Source of the DNA: an uncultured Amylibacter sp. | GTDB lineage: Bacteria > Pseudomonadota > Alphaproteobacteria > Rhodobacterales > Rhodobacteraceae | Direction of reading: 5' to 3' | Assembly: GCA_905182285.1 (NCBI GenBank) | Contig: CAJJAY010000012.1 | Location: 62,001-126,000, forward strand | Length of the DNA stretch: 64,000 nucleotides | Shown here: positions 26,423-36,156 of the stretch, in pieces | Numbering within the stretch: position 1 is the stretch's first letter | Layout of the letters: each line of letters opens with the position of its first letter | Notes under the pieces: generated by a model | Seen by the model: the letters and a program-made list of their open reading frames with translations, nothing else | Databases searched by the model: none | Told to the model about the DNA's origin: nothing | Made by a program: the position numbers and the translations under genes

Positions 26423-28261
26423 ATGCAAGACGACAATAATAAAAACATGATATTAGCTAGCGTACTTTCAATGCTGGTACTTTTAACTTGGTTCTATTTC
26501 TTTCCTCAAGAAGAGTATAAGCCAGTTACTAATGATCAAAATTCTATTTCTGATAACGGGATAGCATCTGCCCCTTCTGCAGGAAATTCTGTAGCGTCAG
26601 TACCATCTATTGCGACAACAACTGCTGAAACTCGTGAAATAGCTTTAGAAAAAACCAAACGGATTGAGATTAAATCAAATCGTATTAGTGGGTCATTATC
26701 TTTAACTGGCGCTCGTATAGATGACCTGAAGTTATTAGATTACAATGTTAAATTAAATGATACCTCAGAAAAAGTGACGCTTTTATCTCCTGCAGGTGGT
26801 CCATCTGCTTATTATATTCTTCATGGTTTTTCACCAGCAGGCTCATTAGATTTTGATGATGTTCCTACAGCAACAACAGTTTGGTCTGTTGAAAATGGAA
26901 GTATTTTAACACCTAATTCACCAGTGCTTCTGAAATGGGATAATAAAAATGGGTTAATATTTTACAGAGAAATTTCGGTCGACAACGATTATATGTTTAC
27001 CATTACACAAACTGTTAAAAATAATACAAATAGTAATATTGCTCTAGCTCCTTACGGGTTAATTGCTCAAAAAGGGCCCATTGCTAGGGCCGCTTATGGC
27101 CGCCAAGAAAGTTCAAAAAATGGTGTTTATATTTTACACGAAGGTATTGTACTTCAAACAGGGTCGTCTCTTGAAGAAATTGATTATAGTGATATGCCAG
27201 ACGAAGACTTTTCATCATCAGAACGTGCAAATCTAAAAATTATTGATTCTAATAAAGAGGGATGGATTGGTTTTACAGGTAAATATTGGATGACCACACT
27301 AATTCCAGACAATTCAGCATTTAAAGCAGTTTCGAAATATTCTGAAACTGCTGATAGATATCAAGCTGAGGCTAGGCAAGAAACAAGACAGGTGCTTGCT
27401 GGACAAACACTAAAAGTACAGTCTCGACTATTTGCTGGAGCAAAAGAATACGGAACAATTAAACAATATGGAGAAGACGAAGGTGTAACAGACTTTGTTG
27501 ATAGTATTGACTGGGGAATGTTCTTTTTCATAACCAAACCAATGTTTGCCTTGTTACATTTTTTAAATGGTCTAATTGGCAATATGGGATGGGCAATTAT
27601 TGCCCTAACATTAATCATAAAAACAATATTATTTCCGCTTGCATATAAATCATTCGTATCAATGGCTCGAATGAAAGAATTACAACCTGAAATGGAGAAA
27701 CTAAAAGAAAAACACGGTGAAGATCGCCAAGCTATGCAAAAAGCCACCATGGAAATGTATAGGACTAAGAAGGTTAATCCAGCTGCTGGCTGTTTACCGA
27801 TTCTGCTTCAAATACCAATTTTCTTCTCATTATATAAAGTTATTTTTGTAACTCTGGAATTGCGGCATGCACCATTCATAGGTTGGTTAAAAGATTTATC
27901 TGTACCAGATCCAAGTTCATTACTAAATTTATTTGGGCTAATGCCATGGGATGCGCCAGGACCAAATAGTTTCTTTGTTATTTTATCAATTGGTGTGTGG
28001 CCAATCTTAATGGGAATAACAATGTGGTTACAACAAAAACTGAATCCATCACCTACAGATAAAACGCAAGCAATGATTTTTGCTTGGATGCCTTGGGTGT
28101 TTATGTTTATGCTTGGTGGTTTTGCTTCTGGGCTAGTAATCTATTGGGTAGCAAACAATACGCTCACATTTATCCAACAATATACAATTATGAGAAGCCA
28201 AGGGGTTAATCCTGACATTTTAGGAAATATGTTTAAGCGCTTTAAAAAAGAAAAAACATAA
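26423..28261 (+). CDS. yidC: Membrane protein insertase YidC
   Basis: A 612-residue YidC/Oxa1 insertase of the Gram-negative type. It has an N-terminal signal-anchor (ILASVLSMLVLLTWFYFFP), a large periplasmic beta domain (about residues 60-340), and five C-terminal helices starting at WAIIALTLIIKTILFPLAYKS, with the cytoplasmic coiled hairpin MKELQPEMEKLKEKHGEDRQ. The conserved groove Arg lies in the LTLIIKTILFPL region's neighbourhood. Its stop overlaps the start of the following MOSC gene in TAATG. Confidence 0.97.
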   Translation: MQDDNNKNMILASVLSMLVLLTWFYFFPQEEYKPVTNDQNSISDNGIASAPSAGNSVASVPSIATTTAETREIALEKTKRIEIKSNRISGSLSLTGARIDDLKLLDYNVKLNDTSEKVTLLSPAGGPSAYYILHGFSPAGSLDFDDVPTATTVWSVENGSILTPNSPVLLKWDNKNGLIFYREISVDNDYMFTITQTVKNNTNSNIALAPYGLIAQKGPIARAAYGRQESSKNGVYILHEGIVLQTGSSLEEIDYSDMPDEDFSSSERANLKIIDSNKEGWIGFTGKYWMTTLIPDNSAFKAVSKYSETADRYQAEARQETRQVLAGQTLKVQSRLFAGAKEYGTIKQYGEDEGVTDFVDSIDWGMFFFITKPMFALLHFLNGLIGNMGWAIIALTLIIKTILFPLAYKSFVSMARMKELQPEMEKLKEKHGEDRQAMQKATMEMYRTKKVNPAAGCLPILLQIPIFFSLYKVIFVTLELRHAPFIGWLKDLSVPDPSSLLNLFGLMPWDAPGPNSFFVILSIGVWPILMGITMWLQQKLNPSPTDKTQAMIFAWMPWVFMFMLGGFASGLVIYWVANNTLTFIQQYTIMRSQGVNPDILGNMFKRFKKEKT

Positions 28262-29007
28262 TGGGTACTGTCGCTAATTTATGGCGACACCCTATTAAAG
28301 GAGTTGGACGCGAAGAGCTAAAAAATGTAGTTTTAGAAAATGGGCGATGTATGCCTATGGACCGAAATTGGGCAATTGCTCATGAAAACTCTAAAGTAAG
28401 CTTTGAAGATCCAAAATGGGCTTCGTGTATAAATTTTGTAAGAGCAGCAAGTAACTATGAGTTGATGGCCATATCTTCTTATTTGGATGAAGAATTAGGA
28501 CTAATCACACTGAAGCACCCAAAACTAAAAGATCTAACTATTGATCCAGATAAAGACAGTAACGAGTTAATTAAGTGGCTTATTCAGGTATGCAATCCAA
28601 AACGCTCATTACCTTTTAAAGTTTTCAAAACTAATAGAGGAATTACAGATACATCCACACAAACAATATCAATTCATGCTAACGCAACATTAGAAGAACT
28701 TTCAAAAAGTATGAACAAACCTTTAGATCAAAGACGTTTTCGGGGTAACATATGGCTAAATGGAGAGACAGCTTGGTCAGAGTTTAATTGGATAGGTAAA
28801 GTAATGCGCATTGGAACGGCTGAAATAGAAATCATAGAGCCAATTGAGCGCTGCATGGCAACAACAATAGATCCTGAGACGGCTATTTCAGATGCTGATA
28901 CATTGCATACACTCAACAAAATACATGGACATCAAAATTTTGGTGTATTTGGTATAGTTTCAAAATCTGGATATATTAATATAGGTGACAAGGCGGAATT
29001 AGTTTAA
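28261..29007 (+). CDS. MOSC domain protein with N-terminal beta-barrel (YcbX/mARC-like)
   Basis: A 248-residue protein with an N-terminal MOSC_N-like beta-barrel (VANLWRHPIKGVGREEL) and a C-terminal MOSC domain holding the conserved Cys in IEPIERCMATTIDPETA. In mARC and YcbX this Cys binds molybdenum cofactor. A related role here is inference, since no C-terminal ferredoxin domain is present. It is unrelated in sequence to the other MOSC protein at 4999-5544. TAATG overlaps with yidC and with the downstream GTPase gene indicate one operon, the usual alphaproteobacterial order yidC-MOSC-engB-argB. Confidence 0.88.
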   Translation: MGTVANLWRHPIKGVGREELKNVVLENGRCMPMDRNWAIAHENSKVSFEDPKWASCINFVRAASNYELMAISSYLDEELGLITLKHPKLKDLTIDPDKDSNELIKWLIQVCNPKRSLPFKVFKTNRGITDTSTQTISIHANATLEELSKSMNKPLDQRRFRGNIWLNGETAWSEFNWIGKVMRIGTAEIEIIEPIERCMATTIDPETAISDADTLHTLNKIHGHQNFGVFGIVSKSGYINIGDKAELV

Positions 29008-29657
29008 TGGAAATGCAATATACAATAGCAGAAAATGCCACTCCTGATGAAGCTGAACAAGGGCGTTTACTATTTGCTCAAACCACAGACTTTTTAAAAG
29101 GCGTTGTGGCTATGGATGGAATGCCACCAGCAGACAGAATGGAAGTTTGCTTTGCAGGACGATCAAATGTTGGAAAATCGAGTTTAATTAATGCACTTAC
29201 TGGGAGAAAGTCTTTAGCTCGTACATCCAACACACCTGGACGCACCCAAGAAATAAATTTTTTTACTCTAAATGAAAGCCATTATTTAGTGGATGTGCCA
29301 GGGTATGGTTTTGCAAATGCACCATTGCCTGTAGTTAAAAAATGGCAAACACTATTAAAAGCATATTTATCAGGCAGGGCTTCATTACGGCGTGTCTTCT
29401 TGCTTATAGATTCACGGCACGGGGTAAAATCAGTAGACGAAGAAATTATGGAATTATTAGGCAGATCAGCTGTAACTTTCCAAGTAGTTTTAACAAAAGC
29501 AGACAAACCCAAAAAAATGGATTTAGAAGAAGTTATATCTGAAACAGGTAAGATTGTTGCTAAATATCCGGCAGCATTTCCTGAGTTTGTCTTAACATCA
29601 TCAGAAAAAGGTGATGGAATTCCAACTTTACGTCACATTATACGTACTTTAATTTAA
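29007..29657 (+). CDS. engB: Ribosome biogenesis GTP-binding protein YihA/YsxC
   Basis: A 216-residue TRAFAC GTPase needed for large-subunit assembly. G1 is GRSNVGKSSLIN, G2 lies around RTSNTPGRTQEINFF, G3 is DVPGYGFA, G4 is LTKADKP and G5 ends at TSSEKGDG. It starts within the stop of the MOSC gene (TAATG). The first two in-frame ATGs are only six bases apart, so the exact start is uncertain by two residues. Confidence 0.96.
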   Translation: MEMQYTIAENATPDEAEQGRLLFAQTTDFLKGVVAMDGMPPADRMEVCFAGRSNVGKSSLINALTGRKSLARTSNTPGRTQEINFFTLNESHYLVDVPGYGFANAPLPVVKKWQTLLKAYLSGRASLRRVFLLIDSRHGVKSVDEEIMELLGRSAVTFQVVLTKADKPKKMDLEEVISETGKIVAKYPAAFPEFVLTSSEKGDGIPTLRHIIRTLI

Positions 29658-29730
29658 ATTAAATTATTTAAATTCTCTTGGCGAGAGCTATTTTCCTAGG
29701 TAAAGATAACCAAACAAAGGGTAGAAAACT

Positions 29731-30594
29731 ATGGAGAAGTCGCATGCTATGAAACGTGATTCAATTGCAACAGCAAGAATGTTATCTGAGGCTTTACCAC
29801 ACATTCAACGTCACGATGGTTCTATAGTTGTAATAAAATTAGGCGGCCATGCGATTTCCAGTAATGAAGCAATGAACAGCTTTGCACGTGATATTGTATT
29901 AATGCACCAATGTAATTTAAAACCTGTTATTGTTCATGGTGGTGGACCAATGATCAATGAAATGCTTGAAAAACTAAAAATAAAAACTGAATTTGTTGAG
30001 GGTAAACGCGTAAGTACGCCTGAAACTGTAGAAGTGGTTGAAATGGTTTTATCTGGCAAAGTAAATAAAACAATAGTTCAAGCAATTAATAGTCAAGGCG
30101 GTAAAGCAGTAGGATTGTCTGGAAAAGATGCGAATTTGTTGCAATGCAAACAGGCAAATGAATTACTTGGTATGGTTGGTGATCCTTATGAAGTAAATGC
30201 TGAAGTAATTCATTCTTTGATAGAAAATGATTTCATACCAGTAATTGCCCCATTAGGCTCAGGTGCTGGTGGAGAAACATATAATGTTAACGGCGACACC
30301 GCTGCTGGTGCAATTGCTGGCGGCTTGAAGGCAGACAGACTATTATTGCTAACAGATGTTGATGGCGTTAAAGATAAAGAAGGTGATGTTCTTACCAATC
30401 TAACCGCAAATCAAGTCAACAAAATGACTAAAGACAATATTATTTTTGGAGGCATGATTCCAAAAACACAGACAGCACTTGATGCAATTTCTTCTGGAGT
30501 CAGAGCGGTAGTAATAATGGATGGCCGAGTTCCTAATGCTTGTTTACTTGAGCTATTCACTGATCACGGCGCAGGATCAATGATCCGCGCATAA
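29731..30594 (+). CDS. argB: Acetylglutamate kinase
   Basis: Phosphorylates N-acetylglutamate, the second step of arginine synthesis. Amino-acid-kinase motifs include [63 protein letters not shown] and [15 protein letters not shown]. The N-terminal helix ([16 protein letters not shown]) is typical of hexameric, arginine-sensitive enzymes. Length is 287 residues if the first ATG is used; the second ATG at 29749 is also possible. argH lies elsewhere in this window at 60777. Confidence 0.96.
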   Translation: MEKSHAMKRDSIATARMLSEALPHIQRHDGSIVVIKLGGHAISSNEAMNSFARDIVLMHQCNLKPVIVHGGGPMINEMLEKLKIKTEFVEGKRVSTPETVEVVEMVLSGKVNKTIVQAINSQGGKAVGLSGKDANLLQCKQANELLGMVGDPYEVNAEVIHSLIENDFIPVIAPLGSGAGGETYNVNGDTAAGAIAGGLKADRLLLLTDVDGVKDKEGDVLTNLTANQVNKMTKDNIIFGGMIPKTQTALDAISSGVRAVVIMDGRVPNACLLELFTDHGAGSMIRA

Positions 30595-30607
30595 TTTAAA
30601 GGCTAAT

Positions 30608-31399
30608 ATGTCAGATACAATACTTCGGCTAATTTTTTTCATGGGAATTTTACTTGTGCTAATTTTAGCTGAAATTTTCTTACCAAAAAAAGAACGTATT
30701 CATAGCCGTAAAAACCGATGGATTACCAATGGTTTAATTACTATTATAAATACAGCATCAATAAACATAGTACATATATTTATACCCTTTATTGCTATTA
30801 TAGCCGCCATAGATGTCTCCAACGAAAAATGGGGGCTTTTTAATATAATAAACTTACCATCATGGTTTGAAATAATACTCATAATAATTATTTTAGATTT
30901 TATAATTTGGGGGCAGCATTTTTTAAGTCATAAAATTCCATTTATTTGGCGCTTTCATAGAATGCACCATACAGACCGAGATCTTGATGTTACAACAGCT
31001 GTTCGATTTCATCCTTTTGAAATAATTTTTTCAATGTTTATAAAAATTGCAGCAATTTATATAATAGGAGCAAGTGCCGTAGCAGTAATAATTTTTGAAA
31101 TTATTCTCAATGGAATGGCAATGTTTAATCATGCAAATCTAAAAATTTCCCCCAAGCTTGAAGCACTTTTAAGAAAAATTGTCGTAACACCAGACCTTCA
31201 TAGGATACATCATTCAATTTATATAGAAGAACATAATAAAAATTATGGATTTTCATTATCAATTTGGGATAAAGTGTTTAAGTGCTACTTAGACCAACCT
31301 CGAGATGGGCATAAAAATATGAAACTAGGTTTAAAATGGCAGAACGATAAACCAACAAAACTAGGCTGGTCACTTTGGATACCATTCAAAAAACTATAA
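30608..31399 (+). CDS. Sterol desaturase / fatty acid hydroxylase family protein
   Basis: A 263-residue integral membrane di-iron oxygenase candidate. The three His clusters are HFLSH, HRMHH and HRIHH, followed by a final His-rich turn (EEHNKNYG). Four or more hydrophobic helices surround them. Members hydroxylate or desaturate sterols, carotenoids or fatty acids, and the substrate here is unknown. AAGG precedes the ATG. Its 3' end overlaps the next gene by 25 bp, tying it to the ferredoxin-like and SixA genes. Confidence 0.87.
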   Translation: MSDTILRLIFFMGILLVLILAEIFLPKKERIHSRKNRWITNGLITIINTASINIVHIFIPFIAIIAAIDVSNEKWGLFNIINLPSWFEIILIIIILDFIIWGQHFLSHKIPFIWRFHRMHHTDRDLDVTTAVRFHPFEIIFSMFIKIAAIYIIGASAVAVIIFEIILNGMAMFNHANLKISPKLEALLRKIVVTPDLHRIHHSIYIEEHNKNYGFSLSIWDKVFKCYLDQPRDGHKNMKLGLKWQNDKPTKLGWSLWIPFKKL

Positions 31400-32031
31400 A
31401 ATTACATGATATTGCAACACATGCTAAATCAAATGGATTAAACATTTCAGGCTCTTTTCATTCAACTTCTTATCAAACTATAATCCTACTTAGCCCAGCA
31501 TATAATTTCTGGGAGATATTTAAAAAAAGCACCGAATATAGCCAAAATATAACTGACCCAATAGATACTTGGTCAACTAGAGTAATTTCAAAAATTGCAA
31601 CTGAAGTTGCTGCTGTTCCTAAATTTCCTTTTGGAGAAAGCAGTCACGCACCTTTTCTAAAATGGGCAATATCCTCTGGAAAAGCTTGGAGCTCACCTGT
31701 TGGTATGTTAGTGCATGATAAAATGGGCTTAATGGTAAGTTATCGTGGTGCATTAATTTTTGATTACAAAATAAAACTAAAAAAAAATAATGCAAAAAAT
31801 CCATGTATTAAATGTATTAATAAGCCCTGTATAATTGCTTGCCCAGTAAATGCCCTTACACCAAAAGGATATGATATTCAGAATTGTTATGATTTTTTAA
31901 ATACTAAACAAGGTGAAACCTGCATGAAAAATTCATGCAAAGTAAGAACTGCATGCCCAATTTCAGTTGCAGTAAACCGTAATCCAGAACATAGTCTTTT
32001 ACATATGAATGCTTTTAAAGGTAATAAATGA
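31375..32031 (+). CDS. 4Fe-4S ferredoxin-like protein related to the epoxyqueuosine reductase C-terminus
   Basis: A 218-residue soluble protein. The N-terminal half has SGKAWSSPVGMLVHDKMGLMVSYRGAL, which resembles a reduced corrinoid/QueG-like fold. The C-terminal half carries eight Cys in two groups: PCIKCINKPCIIACPVNAL, then four more ending in ACPIS. This could ligate one or two 4Fe-4S clusters. It is too short to be QueG, and I know similar proteins only as 'ferredoxin' in Rhodobacterales. The start appears to be TTG inside the desaturase gene, with no in-frame ATG until far downstream. It could pass electrons to the upstream di-iron enzyme, which is inference from linkage only. Confidence 0.72.
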   Translation: MDTIQKTIKLHDIATHAKSNGLNISGSFHSTSYQTIILLSPAYNFWEIFKKSTEYSQNITDPIDTWSTRVISKIATEVAAVPKFPFGESSHAPFLKWAISSGKAWSSPVGMLVHDKMGLMVSYRGALIFDYKIKLKKNNAKNPCIKCINKPCIIACPVNALTPKGYDIQNCYDFLNTKQGETCMKNSCKVRTACPISVAVNRNPEHSLLHMNAFKGNK

Positions 32032-32528
32032 AAAGGTTAATACTTACACGCCATGCAAAATCTGGATGGGAAAATTTAGAGCATACAGACTTTCAGCGAA
32101 CATTAACTGATCGCGGGTTTGAAGCATGTGGTCTCATCGGAAACTGGTTATTATCAAAAAATTATATACCAGGCGAAGTCTTTTCATCTACTGCAACTAG
32201 ATGCATTCAAACATGGGAAAATATTAATACAAGATTAAATTGTAGTGCAAAAATTTCTTATACTAATGATCTTTATCACTCTTCACCAAATATGATTTTA
32301 AATTGCTTAAATTCCGCTTCAACAGATACTGTTTTTTTAACCGCACACAATCCAGGAATTGGTGAATTTGCTGAGAAAATATGTGAAACTCCTCCAAGTC
32401 ATTACAGGTTCTTAGGATACCCTTCTGGCGCAACCACTGTAGTTGATTTTAATATATCACATTGGAGGGATGCTAAATTTTCATCTGGTAATCTCCAAGA
32501 CTTTATCATTCCAAGTGAACTCAAATAA
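32028..32528 (+). CDS. sixA: SixA-type histidine phosphatase
   Basis: A 166-residue phosphohistidine phosphatase of the SixA family. The N-terminal LILTRHAKSGWEN carries the catalytic His, RTLTDRGFEA follows, and LTAHNPGIGEFAEKI supplies the second His. SixA in E. coli dephosphorylates a phosphotransfer protein of the nitrogen PTS. A comparable link to the PTS-Ntr genes at 36-37 kb is speculative. It overlaps the preceding ferredoxin-like gene by ATGA. Confidence 0.87.
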   Translation: MKRLILTRHAKSGWENLEHTDFQRTLTDRGFEACGLIGNWLLSKNYIPGEVFSSTATRCIQTWENINTRLNCSAKISYTNDLYHSSPNMILNCLNSASTDTVFLTAHNPGIGEFAEKICETPPSHYRFLGYPSGATTVVDFNISHWRDAKFSSGNLQDFIIPSELK

Positions 32529-32573
32529 TAAATATAAAATTGAAATAATTTTTTAAATTATGAAAGAAAGACT

Positions 32574-33407
32574 TTGGGAAAAAAAACAATTTTAATCACA
32601 GGTTGCTCATCCGGTATTGGGTATGATGTAGCTCATACTTTATCAAAAAAAGGCTGGCGTGTGTTTGCAACTTGTCGATCAGAGATAGATTGCGACCGGC
32701 TTAGAAATGAAGGGCTTGAAAGTTTTATACTAGATTATTCATCTGAAGAAAGCATTCAAGCTGCAGTAGATGAAACATTAAAACGAACAAAAGGCACCTT
32801 AGACGCTGTATATAATAACGGCGCATATGCCATACCAGGTTTAGTTCAAGATATACCTAGAAATGCTTACCGTGCAATTTTTGAAGTAAACCTTTTTGGA
32901 TACTTTGATTTAATAAATAAGATTCTACCAATAATGCATGATCAAGGACATGGAAGAATTATAAATTGTAGCTCTATACTTGGATTTACAGCAATAAAAG
33001 CTCGAGGTGCCTACAACGCAACAAAATTTGCAATGGAAGGCTTGACTGATACACTAAGATTAGAACTACGTAATTCTCCTATTAAAATTATTTTGATTGA
33101 ACCAGGGCCAATTACCGCAAATATTAGAATTAATTCACAAAAACATTTTGAGCATTGGGTAAATTGGAAGACTTCAAAAAATATTACATTTTATGAAAAA
33201 AAATTAATTCCAAGATTATACTCAAAGAAAAATTCTTTAGATTTTGGTGAGTTACCACCAGCCGCAGTAACAAAAAAAATTATCCATGCACTGGAGTCAA
33301 AGAATCCTTGTCCAAGATATTATGTCACGCTACCTACATATATGTTTGGAATGTTTAATAGGCTTTTTTCAACTCGAATTCTGGATTGGATTAAAACTAA
33401 AATTTAA
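32574..33407 (+). CDS. Short-chain dehydrogenase/reductase
   Basis: A 277-residue classical SDR. The cofactor motif ITGCSSGIGYD is near the N-terminus, NNGAYAIPG replaces NNAG, the catalytic Ser is in IINCSSILGF, and YNATKFAMEGL gives YxxxK. The start is TTG. The nearby ATG at 32560 is out of frame, so TTG must be used unless the protein begins internally. The region after the active site (EPGPITANIRINSQKHFEHW) is typical of SDRs acting on retinol- or steroid-like substrates, but I cannot name the substrate. It lies in a run with desaturase and ferredoxin-like genes. Confidence 0.85.
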   Translation: MGKKTILITGCSSGIGYDVAHTLSKKGWRVFATCRSEIDCDRLRNEGLESFILDYSSEESIQAAVDETLKRTKGTLDAVYNNGAYAIPGLVQDIPRNAYRAIFEVNLFGYFDLINKILPIMHDQGHGRIINCSSILGFTAIKARGAYNATKFAMEGLTDTLRLELRNSPIKIILIEPGPITANIRINSQKHFEHWVNWKTSKNITFYEKKLIPRLYSKKNSLDFGELPPAAVTKKIIHALESKNPCPRYYVTLPTYMFGMFNRLFSTRILDWIKTKI

Positions 33408-33461
33408 AAAAATAGACTTCACATGGTCTTGAGCTAGGTCATTAAAAAAAGGATTATGTAT

Positions 33462-33656
33462 ATGGATTTTCTCTATATAATTGTTGTTGTCGCAATATTA
33501 GCTGTTCTCATTGTTTTAATGATTGGGCTTGGTGGTTTTACAACTGGTGGCAATTTTAATCGTAAGTACGCAAATAAATTGATGCGATGGCGTATTATTT
33601 TACAAGCCGTTGCGATAGGATTAATTTTATTATTTATTACGTTAAAAGGTAGTTAA
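33462..33656 (+). CDS. Twin-transmembrane HIG1-like small membrane protein
   Basis: A 64-residue protein with two membrane helices (IIVVVAILAVLIVLMIGLGGF and IILQAVAIGLILLFITL) joined by a basic loop with GGNFNRKYANKLMRWR, the pattern of the HIG1/twin-TM family. Mitochondrial HIG1 proteins associate with respiratory complexes; the bacterial role is unproven. The track start at 33456 lies only two bases after AAAGGA, whereas the ATG at 33462 has ideal eight-base spacing and is preferred. It stands directly before the adenosyltransferase and ETF genes, an arrangement common in alphaproteobacteria. Confidence 0.78.
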   Translation: MDFLYIIVVVAILAVLIVLMIGLGGFTTGGNFNRKYANKLMRWRIILQAVAIGLILLFITLKGS

Positions 33657-33659
33657 AAA

Positions 33660-34232
33660 ATGGTTACACTGAATAAAATATATACAAAAACTGGTGATGC
33701 TGGAGAAACTGCTTTAGGCAACGGGCAACGCGTTGGAAAGCAGTCAATACGAGTAAGTGCATATGGTACAGTTGATGAAACCAATGCTACTGTAGGTTTG
33801 GCACGACTTCACTCCCACGGAGATATAGACAATAGTCTCGCTATGATTCAGAATGATTTATTTGATTTGGGAGCAGATTTATGCCGCCCAGATATGGCTA
33901 ATGATGCAACCGCAGAATATCCACCTTTACGCGTAAGTTTATCACAAGTAGAACGCTTAGAAGCTGAAATTGATTTAATGAATAAAAATCTTTCCCCATT
34001 AAAAAGTTTTATTTTACCAGGTGGATCCGAACTTGCTGCATATTTGCACTTGTGCAGAACCATTTCTCGCCGAGCTGAAAGGCTTTGTGTGGAATTAGCA
34101 ACTTTTGAAGATATAAATAAAGAAGCTGTGAAATACCTGAATCGCTTATCAGACTGGTTTTTTGTTGTTGGTCGTGTCGCTAATAATAATGGAAAAGATG
34201 ATATTTTATGGGTTCCTGGAGCTAACAGATAA
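33660..34232 (+). CDS. Cob(I)alamin adenosyltransferase, PduO type
   Basis: A 190-residue ATP:corrinoid adenosyltransferase forming the Co-C bond of adenosylcobalamin. The ATP-binding N-terminus LNKIYTKTGDAGETALGNGQRVGK, the SAYGTVDETNA segment and the active-site helix RTISRRAERLCVEL with YLNRLSDWFFVVGR are diagnostic of PduO/MMAB. It is unrelated to CobA-type enzymes. It lies four bases after the twin-TM gene. Together with cobU, it shows the cell makes or remodels B12 coenzymes. Confidence 0.93.
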   Translation: MVTLNKIYTKTGDAGETALGNGQRVGKQSIRVSAYGTVDETNATVGLARLHSHGDIDNSLAMIQNDLFDLGADLCRPDMANDATAEYPPLRVSLSQVERLEAEIDLMNKNLSPLKSFILPGGSELAAYLHLCRTISRRAERLCVELATFEDINKEAVKYLNRLSDWFFVVGRVANNNGKDDILWVPGANR

Positions 34233-34410
34233 GATTTGAAAAGCAAACATAAAATAGCCTTAAATTTTTAAGTATAATTAACTTTATAATAAACGCGGCG
34301 TAATAATGACTTAAACTGTCTATTTTACACTTTTCGATACATAGTATTGAAGCTACAAGACTTCTAATAATTACAATTGAATAAATCCCAATGATTGAGG
34401 AGAAATACAT

Positions 34411-35172
34411 ATGAAGGTGTTAGTTCCCGTTAAGCGTGTCATTGATTACAATGTGAAAGTTCGTGTTAAAGCAGACGGAAGCGGTGTTGATCTTGCAAAC
34501 GTTAAAATGTCAATGAACCCATTTGATGAAATTGCAGTAGAGCAAGCTATACGTTTAAAAGAAGCAGGTAAGGTAGACGAGATTATAGCCGTTTCAATTG
34601 GTGTTAAACAGTCACAAGAAACGCTTCGAACAGCTTTAGCTATGGGCGCAGATCGTGCAATCTTAATAGAAGCAACTGATGACGTTCATAATGATATTGA
34701 ACCATTAGCAGTAGCAAAACTCTTAAAAGCAGTTGTTGACGAAGAGCAGCCAAGTTTAATCCTATGTGGTAAGCAAGCAATTGATAATGACATGAATGCC
34801 ACTGGGCAAATGCTTTCTGCGCTATTAGGTTGGTCACAAGCAACTTATGCTTCAGAGCTTGATATAGAAGGTGAAAATGCAATAGTAACTCGTGAAGTAG
34901 ATGGTGGTCTACAAAAAATTAAAATCAAAATGCCGTCTGTAATTTCAGTAGATCTACGATTAAATGAACCAAGATATGCTTCTTTGCCTAATATAATGAA
35001 AGCAAAGAAAAAACCTATGGACGAAAAATCTCCAGAGGACCTTGGCGTTGATATTACACCCAGATTAACAGTGGTGTCTACTTCAGAGCCAGCTGAAAGA
35101 GCTGCTGGTGTAAAAGTTTCTAGCGTTGCTGAATTAATTTCAAAACTTAAAGACGAAGCAGGAGTTATATAA
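34411..35172 (+). CDS. etfB: Electron transfer flavoprotein subunit beta
   Basis: EtfB binds AMP and pairs with EtfA to carry electrons from acyl-CoA, dimethylglycine and sarcosine dehydrogenases to ETF:quinone oxidoreductase. The N-terminus [27 protein letters not shown], the signature [19 protein letters not shown] and the recognition loop near [14 protein letters not shown] are intact. A GAGGAG ribosome-binding site precedes the ATG. The stop overlaps etfA in TAATG. The 178 bp upstream contain AT-rich promoter-like sequence but no clear pair of hexamers. Confidence 0.97.
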   Translation: MKVLVPVKRVIDYNVKVRVKADGSGVDLANVKMSMNPFDEIAVEQAIRLKEAGKVDEIIAVSIGVKQSQETLRTALAMGADRAILIEATDDVHNDIEPLAVAKLLKAVVDEEQPSLILCGKQAIDNDMNATGQMLSALLGWSQATYASELDIEGENAIVTREVDGGLQKIKIKMPSVISVDLRLNEPRYASLPNIMKAKKKPMDEKSPEDLGVDITPRLTVVSTSEPAERAAGVKVSSVAELISKLKDEAGVI

Positions 35173-36098
35173 TGGCCGTACTTTTATTAGCAGAAATTGT
35201 AAGTGGTGAAATATCCTTAGACCAAACTGGTAAAGCTTTGACTGCTGTGCAAAAATTAGGTGAAGTAACTCTATTGTGCGCTTCAGCTGACACCTCAACA
35301 GCGGCTAAAGCAGCAGCAAATTTAGCTGGAATAAAAAATATTCTTTGCGCTAATAGTCCTTCGCTGCAAAATGGATTGGCAGAGCCAATAGCTGATCTAA
35401 TAGTATCTTTAGCAGCTGATTATGATCATATAGCTGCTCCAGCAACTTCAAGTGCAAAAAATATTTTGCCACGTGTCGCAGCGCTTTTAGATGCAATGGT
35501 TATTACAGATGTAACAGGCGTTGTAGATTCTGATACTTTTGAACGCCCAATCTATGCTGGCAATGCAATACAAACTGTAAAATCAAGTGATTCTAAAAAA
35601 GTTCTCTCTATAAGAACAGCTGGTTTTGATATAGCGCCTGAAACTGGATCTGCATCGATTGAAATTATTTCAGCTTTAGATGATCAAAATCTATCTGAAT
35701 GGGTAGAAGATAAAGTACAATCATCTGACAGACCGGAATTAACATCTGCTGAAATAGTTGTCTCTGGTGGGCGTGGTGTTGGATCAGAAGAAAGTTTTGC
35801 AATTATTGAAAAATTAGCAGATAAATTGAATGCTGCCGTTGGAGCCTCACGCGCTGCTGTTGATTCCGGTTACGCTCCTAACGACTGGCAAGTTGGACAA
35901 ACCGGTAAAGTTGTTGCACCAAGTTTATATATTGCATGTGGAATTTCAGGCGCAATTCAGCACTTGGCTGGAATGAAAGATTCAAAGGTTATCGTTGCAA
36001 TCAATAAAGATGAAGAGGCCCCAATATTCCAAGTTGCGGATTATGGCTTAGTTGCTGATTTATTTGATGCAGTCCCTGAGCTTTCTGACGCACTATAA
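35172..36098 (+). CDS. etfA: Electron transfer flavoprotein subunit alpha
   Basis: A 308-residue FAD-binding partner of EtfB. The C-terminal FAD domain is clear from SRAAVDSGYAPNDWQVGQTGKVVAPSLYIACGISGAIQHLAGM and the following VAINKDEEAPIFQVADYGLV. The N-terminal domain (LAAPATSSAKNILPRVAALLDAMVITDV) is typical. TAATG overlap couples it to etfB. A strong terminator follows 10 bp after the stop. Confidence 0.97.
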   Translation: MAVLLLAEIVSGEISLDQTGKALTAVQKLGEVTLLCASADTSTAAKAAANLAGIKNILCANSPSLQNGLAEPIADLIVSLAADYDHIAAPATSSAKNILPRVAALLDAMVITDVTGVVDSDTFERPIYAGNAIQTVKSSDSKKVLSIRTAGFDIAPETGSASIEIISALDDQNLSEWVEDKVQSSDRPELTSAEIVVSGGRGVGSEESFAIIEKLADKLNAAVGASRAAVDSGYAPNDWQVGQTGKVVAPSLYIACGISGAIQHLAGMKDSKVIVAINKDEEAPIFQVADYGLVADLFDAVPELSDAL

Positions 36099-36107
36099 TA
36101 AAAATTC

Positions 36108-36133
36108 AAAGGCTCTAAAAATTAAGAGCCTTT
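36108..36133. terminator. Bidirectional intrinsic terminator between etfA and ptsH
   Basis: AAAGGCTCT and AGAGCCTTT form a perfect 9-bp stem with an 8-base A-rich loop. The convergent genes etfA (plus) and ptsH (minus) end on either side. The A/T ends of the stem supply short U-tracts in both directions. This is the clearest terminator in the window. Confidence 0.8.
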
Positions 36134-36156
36134 GTTAATTTAACACTAAAATTAAA

